Positions 15,861 through 18,541 of a stretch of 18,541 nucleotides of DNA are shown in pieces. This stretch comes from an uncultured Clostridia bacterium (GTDB lineage: Bacteria; Bacillota; Clostridia; TANB77; CAG-465), in the NCBI GenBank assembly GCA_934130325.1, contig CAKOYA010000027.1, positions 1 to 18,541 of the forward strand. Direction: 5' to 3'. The number at the start of each line of letters is the position of its first letter. The first letter of the stretch is position 1. A program made the translations under genes and the position numbers. The notes below the pieces were generated by a model. That model was not told the DNA's origin. It did no database searches and worked only from the letters and a program-made list of their open reading frames with translations.

Positions 15861-15861
15861 G

Positions 15862-16854
15862 CTATAAATTAGAAAGTGGGTTAGATTCAACAGCATTTCT
15901 AACTTGTTCATTATCGACATGAGTATAAATCTCTGTAGTAGAAATACTTTCATGGCCAAGTAAAACCTGCAAAGCTCTAATATCAACTTGGCCATATTGA
16001 TACATCAAAGTAGCTGCAGTATGACGTAATTTATGAGCAGAAAATTTAGAAGTGTCGAGACCTGCTGCAGAAAGTTTAGTGTACACAATATGTTGAACAG
16101 TTCTTCTACTAATACGTTCTTTTCTCTCACTAAGGAAAAGAGCCTTATCAGAATGCAATTTATCAGGCTTTACACCAATTTTTGTTCTAACTGCCATATA
16201 TTCACCAATAGCTTTAATACAAGCCTTATTTAAGTAAATTGTACGTTCTTTATTACCTTTACCAATAACAGTCATTTTATTTTCACTGAAATCAATATCT
16301 TGAATATTAATTCCTACAAGTTCTGAAAGACGTAAACCGCAATTCAAAAAAATGGTTAAAATTGCATAATCTCTTTCATGATTTCTATTATCTTCATTAT
16401 CAGCCGCTTCTAGTAATTTTTTACTATCTTCCAAATTCAAATATTTAGGTAATCTTTTATTAAGTTTAGGCGTTTCTAAATCTTGTGCTGGATTTTTATC
16501 AATTAGATTAGCCTTTTGACTTAAATATTTGAAAAATATTCTAATAGTAGAAACTTTACGAGCACGTGTGGCAGGTTTACTATTATGTTCTCTTGCTAGA
16601 TATCCTATAAAAGCGTGTATATCATTTAATTCGATTTTTTTAATAGTGTCTAAAGAAACATCTTTTATAGATATTTTTGAAAAGTCTGTTTCTTTGGTTA
16701 AGCCAAAATGTATTTTTATAAATTTTAAAAACATTGCTAAATCATAATTATACTCTTTTATACTATTAGGTGATTTATTTAACATAGTTGTACTATAGTC
16801 TAAAAAAGAATTCAAATAATCTGGGTTTTCTTCGGTTTTTAACAATTTTATCAT
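15862..16854 (-). CDS. Tyrosine recombinase (XerC/XerD-like integrase)
   Basis: Full-length site-specific recombinase of 330 residues from this start. A SAM-like N-terminal core-binding domain (about 12-120) is followed by the catalytic domain with Arg175 in NCGLRLSELVG, Lys199 in GKGNKER, His274/Arg277 in SAHKLRHTAA, His301 in LLGHESISTT and the nucleophile Tyr310 in EIYTH. All six active-site positions are present, so it should be active. It resembles chromosomal XerC/D-like enzymes of Clostridia more than large phage integrases, and lacks an N-terminal arm-binding domain. Start is uncertain: AAAGGA abuts the ATG at 16854, while a TTG at 16845 has 9-nt spacing; a TTG at 16878 has no ribosome site. 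A perfect palindrome with a 7-bp spacer lies about 100 bp upstream. Confidence 0.9.
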   Translation of the reverse strand: MIKLLKTEENPDYLNSFLDYSTTMLNKSPNSIKEYNYDLAMFLKFIKIHFGLTKETDFSKISIKDVSLDTIKKIELNDIHAFIGYLAREHNSKPATRARKVSTIRIFFKYLSQKANLIDKNPAQDLETPKLNKRLPKYLNLEDSKKLLEAADNEDNRNHERDYAILTIFLNCGLRLSELVGINIQDIDFSENKMTVIGKGNKERTIYLNKACIKAIGEYMAVRTKIGVKPDKLHSDKALFLSERKERISRRTVQHIVYTKLSAAGLDTSKFSAHKLRHTAATLMYQYGQVDIRALQVLLGHESISTTEIYTHVDNEQVRNAVESNPLSNL

Positions 16855-16946
16855 TCCTTTCGTTTGTGTTTTATGCAAAGGCTTTATATCATTTTTTATA
16901 ACAAAAGATTAGTGCATAAAGATTAAAAATTTTACATATAATATAT

Positions 16947-16975
16947 TTGACAAGTTAAATATATTGTGCTAAAAT
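16947..16975 (+). promoter_or_regulatory. Near-consensus + strand promoter upstream of a short transcript
   Basis: Perfect -35 TTGACA (16947-16952), 17-nt spacer, -10 TAAAAT (16970-16975) preceded by TGC (extended -10). It points away from the recombinase gene and toward no + strand ORF until 17790, so its product is probably a small RNA starting near 16982. Confidence 0.7.
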
Positions 16976-16986
16976 ATATTTAACTT
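16952..16986. repeat. Perfect 14-bp inverted repeat with 7-bp spacer near the recombinase gene
   Basis: AAGTTAAATATATT (16952-16965), spacer GTGCTAA (16966-16972), AATATATTTAACTT (16973-16986). All 14 base pairs match. A third, imperfect half-site (AATATATTTGACAA, 11 of 14) abuts it at 16940-16953. The geometry fits a tyrosine-recombinase core site; because it covers the promoter it could equally be an operator. Confidence 0.6.
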
Positions 16987-17059
16987 AGCCCTCTACTACA
17001 TTAGTAGTAAGACGGGAGCCTAAATGATTTTGGAGGGTTTATTAGCAACTCTCCTTTTT
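16982..17059 (+). ncRNA. Candidate small RNA of about 78 nt
   Basis: A near-consensus promoter and an intrinsic terminator bracket a stretch with no reading frame of note. Inside are a TACTAC-ATTA-GTAGTA hairpin (16994-17009), a GACGGGAGCC segment, and CCCTC (16989-16993), which can pair with GAGGG (17033-17037) and so compete with the terminator stem. I do not recognise a known riboswitch or RNA family. The last 18 nt are antisense to the 3' end of the 56-codon minus-strand gene. It could be a regulatory RNA, an antisense RNA or an attenuated leader. Confidence 0.5.
17032..17059 (+). terminator. Intrinsic terminator of the candidate small RNA
   Basis: GGAGGGTT (17032-17039) pairs with AACTCTCC (17047-17054) over 8 bp with one G-U pair, 7-nt loop, followed by TTTTT. 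On the minus strand no T-run follows, so it works for + strand transcription. Confidence 0.7.
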
Positions 17060-17212
17060 AGTGTGTAAAAAACTTGATAATTTGTTTATCAATTTACTTT
17101 TTTTATACTCACTTAGTTCTATATGTTTAAGAAAAGATAGGTCAAGTCTATTTAAAGAAGTATTCTTATGAATAATTGCATTATTTTTCTCTTTTACTTC
17201 ATCCTTATCCAT
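17042..17212 (-). CDS. Small charged protein behind a LexA-box promoter
   Basis: Hypothetical protein of 56 residues, rich in Lys, Glu, Asn and Ser, without a membrane helix or signal peptide and with a single Cys as the last residue. The middle (RLDLSFLKHIELSEYKKSKLINKLSSFL) could form one or two amphipathic helices. The ATG at 17212 has AAGGAG 8 nt upstream, which supports real translation; an upstream ATG at 17233 lacks a site. I do not recognise a family. Its promoter contains a GAAC-N4-GTTC LexA box, so it is probably SOS-induced. Known SOS-induced small proteins (YneA, SosA, DivS and others) block cell division, but they carry a membrane helix that is absent here. Its 3' end overlaps the antisense small RNA. 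Confidence 0.65.
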   Translation of the reverse strand: MDKDEVKEKNNAIIHKNTSLNRLDLSFLKHIELSEYKKSKLINKLSSFLHTKKESC

Positions 17213-17244
17213 ATTATCAGCTCCTTGTAACAATTTATAACCAT

Positions 17245-17273
17245 ATTATACAGAACATTAGTTCAAAAAGCAA
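17245..17273 (-). promoter_or_regulatory. Promoter of the 56-codon gene
   Basis: On the minus strand: -35 TTGCTT (17273-17268), 17-nt spacer, -10 TATAAT (17250-17245). The -35 is weak and the -10 perfect. A LexA-type palindrome fills most of the spacer. Confidence 0.5.
17253..17264. promoter_or_regulatory. lexA box: LexA (SOS) box, Gram-positive type
   Basis: GAACATTAGTTC is an exact match to the GAAC-N4-GTTC core of the Firmicute SOS box. It lies 2 bp from the -10 in the promoter spacer, an ideal place for repression. No other GAAC-N4-GTTC was noticed in the window's intergenic DNA. Confidence 0.65.
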
Positions 17274-17311
17274 TAATAAAACGAAAAAATAATAAAAACA
17301 GATTGTTAAAT

Positions 17312-17355
17312 AAAAAATAGTAGAAATAAAAGATTATTTATTCCTACTATTTTTT
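17312..17355 (-). terminator. Intrinsic terminator at the end of the XRE gene
   Basis: AAAAAATAGTAG (17312-17323) and CTACTATTTTTT (17344-17355) pair perfectly, with inner arms AAATAA and TTATTT. It overlaps the last bases of the XRE stop codon and, being A- and T-flanked, could work in both directions. Confidence 0.75.
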
Positions 17356-17620
17356 ACGATGCATTTAATTTTTTTATAATTGGATTCAAAAGTTCCTCTA
17401 CATTTAGATTTAAAGCAATTGAAAATCCACATATTTCATAATCTCTAACAGTTCTCTGATTATTTTCAATACGATGTAGACTAGTTACAGGAATATTGAT
17501 TCCAAGTAGAAGAAGTTTTGAAGATAAAGTTTCCAAAGACAAACCTTGTTCTAATCTTTTCTGTTTTAATATAGAACCGACTAAATTCAAATTATCCTGA
17601 TATTTACCACAATTTTTCAT
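17354..17620 (-). CDS. Small XRE-family (Cro/C1-type HTH) regulator
   Basis: An 88-residue protein that is little more than one helix-turn-helix domain (about 12-75): LVGSILKQKRLEQGLSLETLSSKLLLLGINIPVTSLHRIENNQRTV, with the XRE order of helix 1, a QGLS turn, the recognition region around SLHRIENNQR, then YEICGFSIALNLNVEELL. Such proteins bind short palindromes as dimers. Of the in-frame ATGs, the one at 17620 is best because GAAGGG lies 10 nt before it; the one at 17632 overlaps that site. The gene is divergent from the prepilin-like gene, and both promoters share a region of about 170 bp, so it may control that gene and itself. TATAAT at 17677-17672 could be its -10. Confidence 0.8.
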   Translation of the reverse strand: MKNCGKYQDNLNLVGSILKQKRLEQGLSLETLSSKLLLLGINIPVTSLHRIENNQRTVRDYEICGFSIALNLNVEELLNPIIKKLNAS

Positions 17621-17698
17621 ATATAAATTCATCCCTTCAAAAATAAATATGTAATGCAACATTTATAAATTATTATATAGAAAAAAATATATTTTATA

Positions 17699-17728
17699 TT
17701 GACACTGGTGTGAAAAGTAATATATAAT
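17699..17728 (+). promoter_or_regulatory. Sigma-A promoter of the prepilin-like gene
   Basis: Perfect -35 TTGACA (17699-17704), 18-nt spacer, perfect -10 TATAAT (17723-17728). A short ACAC-TG-GTGT symmetry (17702-17711) overlaps the -35 edge and is a possible operator for the divergent XRE regulator. Confidence 0.75.
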
Positions 17729-17789
17729 ACATAAAAATACAAAAAAAGTAAAAAATAAAACTAAAGAATTAAAAAAAGGAGATCTTAGT

Positions 17790-18541
17790 ATGAGAAACTA
17801 CAAATTAAAAAAACAAAAGAACAAAGGAATTACTTTAATAGCATTAGTAATAGTTATAATAGTACTTTTAATACTAGCAGGAGTAACAATAGCAGCATTA
17901 AGTGGAGATAACGGGATATTAACCAAAGCAAAAGAAGCAAAAGAAAAAACAGAACAAGCACAAAAAGATGAAGAAGAAAATTTACAAGAAATAACAGACA
18001 CAATAAATGGAATAGAAGGATATAATAGAACTAAAAAAGTAAACAGCCCAAAAGTAATTACAGGAATGATACCAATAAAATGGAAAAATAATAATTGGAT
18101 AGTATGTAGCCAAGATGATGCAGAATGGTACAACTATGATGATAAAAAAGAATGGGCAAATATAATGTTAAGTGATGGAGCGTACAAATCTGGTACAGTA
18201 GCAGTAGGACAAGTAGTAGCAGAAAAAGATTTAGGAAGCATGTATGTATGGATACCAAGATATGCATATAAAATAACAGGAGAAAAGAATATAGAAGTAA
18301 CATTTTTAAAAGGAAATACCAACGAAGGAATAGACGGAGCAACATATACGACAGACCAAACAACAGACACTAGTAAAACAGCAATAGTACATCCAGCATT
18401 TAATTTAGGAGGAACAGAATTAAATGGATTCTGGGTAGCAAAATTTGAAGCAAGTGGAACAAACAAAGATGGAAATGCAGTAGGAAATGCAAGTGCATCA
18501 TCAGGAGCACAACAATATGCACCAGATAGTACAACAATAGC
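17790..18541 (+). CDS. Prepilin-like surface protein, 3' part beyond the window
   Basis: The reading frame is open for 250 codons to the window edge. The N-terminus is a class III (type IV prepilin) leader: KLKKQKNKG then ITLIALVIVIIVLLILAGVTIAAL, a basic leader ending in Gly before a long hydrophobic helix. Cleavage by a prepilin peptidase after Gly13 is expected. The residue at mature position 5, usually Glu in true pilins, is Ala. A charged, probably coiled-coil stretch (about 45-75, rich in Lys, Glu, Gln) links to an extracellular domain with VWIPRYAYKI, HPAF and FWVAKFEAS motifs, seen in surface proteins of gut Clostridia and reminiscent of formylglycine-generating-enzyme-like folds. AAAAGGAG lies 8 nt before the ATG. 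Clostridial genomes often encode several paralogues. No assembly ATPase or peptidase is in view. Confidence 0.85.
   Translation, partial: MRNYKLKKQKNKGITLIALVIVIIVLLILAGVTIAALSGDNGILTKAKEAKEKTEQAQKDEEENLQEITDTINGIEGYNRTKKVNSPKVITGMIPIKWKNNNWIVCSQDDAEWYNYDDKKEWANIMLSDGAYKSGTVAVGQVVAEKDLGSMYVWIPRYAYKITGEKNIEVTFLKGNTNEGIDGATYTTDQTTDTSKTAIVHPAFNLGGTELNGFWVAKFEASGTNKDGNAVGNASASSGAQQYAPDSTTI

Noticed and set aside
16929..16956. dif-like Xer site upstream of the recombinase
   Set aside because: One arm (ATTTTACATAT) is close to the Firmicute dif XerD arm but the other matches poorly. AT-richness explains it, and the perfect palindrome next to it is the better site.
16982..17059. Known riboswitch class
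   Set aside because: No match that I can recognise to c-di-GMP, SAM, preQ1, guanidine, ZTP, fluoride or T-box cores, and no + strand gene lies downstream.
16982..17212. Type I toxin-antitoxin pair formed by the small gene and the antisense RNA
   Set aside because: The overlap and small size fit, but the protein has no hydrophobic helix, which type I toxins almost always have.
15862..17620. Integrated prophage or conjugative element
   Set aside because: A recombinase and an XRE regulator are present but no phage structural, relaxase or transposase genes and no flanking att duplication are visible. A resident XerC/D-like gene is as likely.

Overview
The window is very AT-rich, Gram-positive DNA, most likely from a spore-forming Clostridia-type Firmicute. 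The reasons are strong AGGAGG-type ribosome sites with ATG/TTG starts, an intact dipicolinate synthase subunit B gene (spore core dipicolinic acid), a LexA box of the Gram-positive GAAC-N4-GTTC type, a LytTR regulator, and a prepilin-like surface protein of a kind abundant in gut Clostridia. No rRNA, tRNA or CRISPR array was seen. Species cannot be told from the sequence.

Layout. 1-5070 (+): envelope genes, namely a large multi-spanning GT-C/YfhO-like membrane protein, a polyprenyl-phosphate-type GT2 glycosyltransferase with two C-terminal membrane helices, and a secreted GH25 lysozyme carrying four tandem Ig-like repeats. 5300-9334 (+): a two-gene ABC transporter (double-FtsX permease and LolD/MacB-type ATPase, ATGA overlap), then a three-gene unit with its own promoter (LytTR regulator, two-helix membrane protein, one-helix membrane protein). 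Two LytTR-like direct repeats 20 bp apart sit just ahead of that promoter and suggest autoregulation. 9369-13110 (+): the complete dTDP-L-rhamnose pathway in the order rmlD, rmlA, rmlC, rmlB. 13217-15731 (+): a ROK-family sugar kinase or regulator, spoVFB/dpaB, and a CmpB-like membrane protein, each followed by a copy of one hairpin repeat. 15862-17620 (-): a full-length tyrosine recombinase, a 56-codon gene whose promoter contains a perfect LexA-box core, and a small XRE regulator. 17790-end (+): a prepilin-like protein cut by the window edge.

How it fits together. The GT2 enzyme, the membrane protein, the rhamnose pathway and the lysozyme all point to cell-surface polysaccharide and wall work. 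The ABC/LytTR block looks like a self-regulated membrane-signalling and transport module. The stretch 16940-17273 is dense in non-coding signals: a perfect 14-bp inverted repeat with a 7-bp spacer beside the recombinase gene, a near-consensus + strand promoter within it, a short structured transcript ending in an intrinsic terminator, and a LexA-box promoter facing it from the other side.

Two families of dispersed hairpins lie between genes. One has a conserved GGGGACGGACTC loop and always follows a stop codon in the sense of that gene, with changing but still paired outer stems. The other is built on GCGGACATTAATA. The strongest leads are the LytTR site and module, the recombination-site-like palindrome with its small RNA, the LexA-controlled small gene, and the oriented hairpin family.
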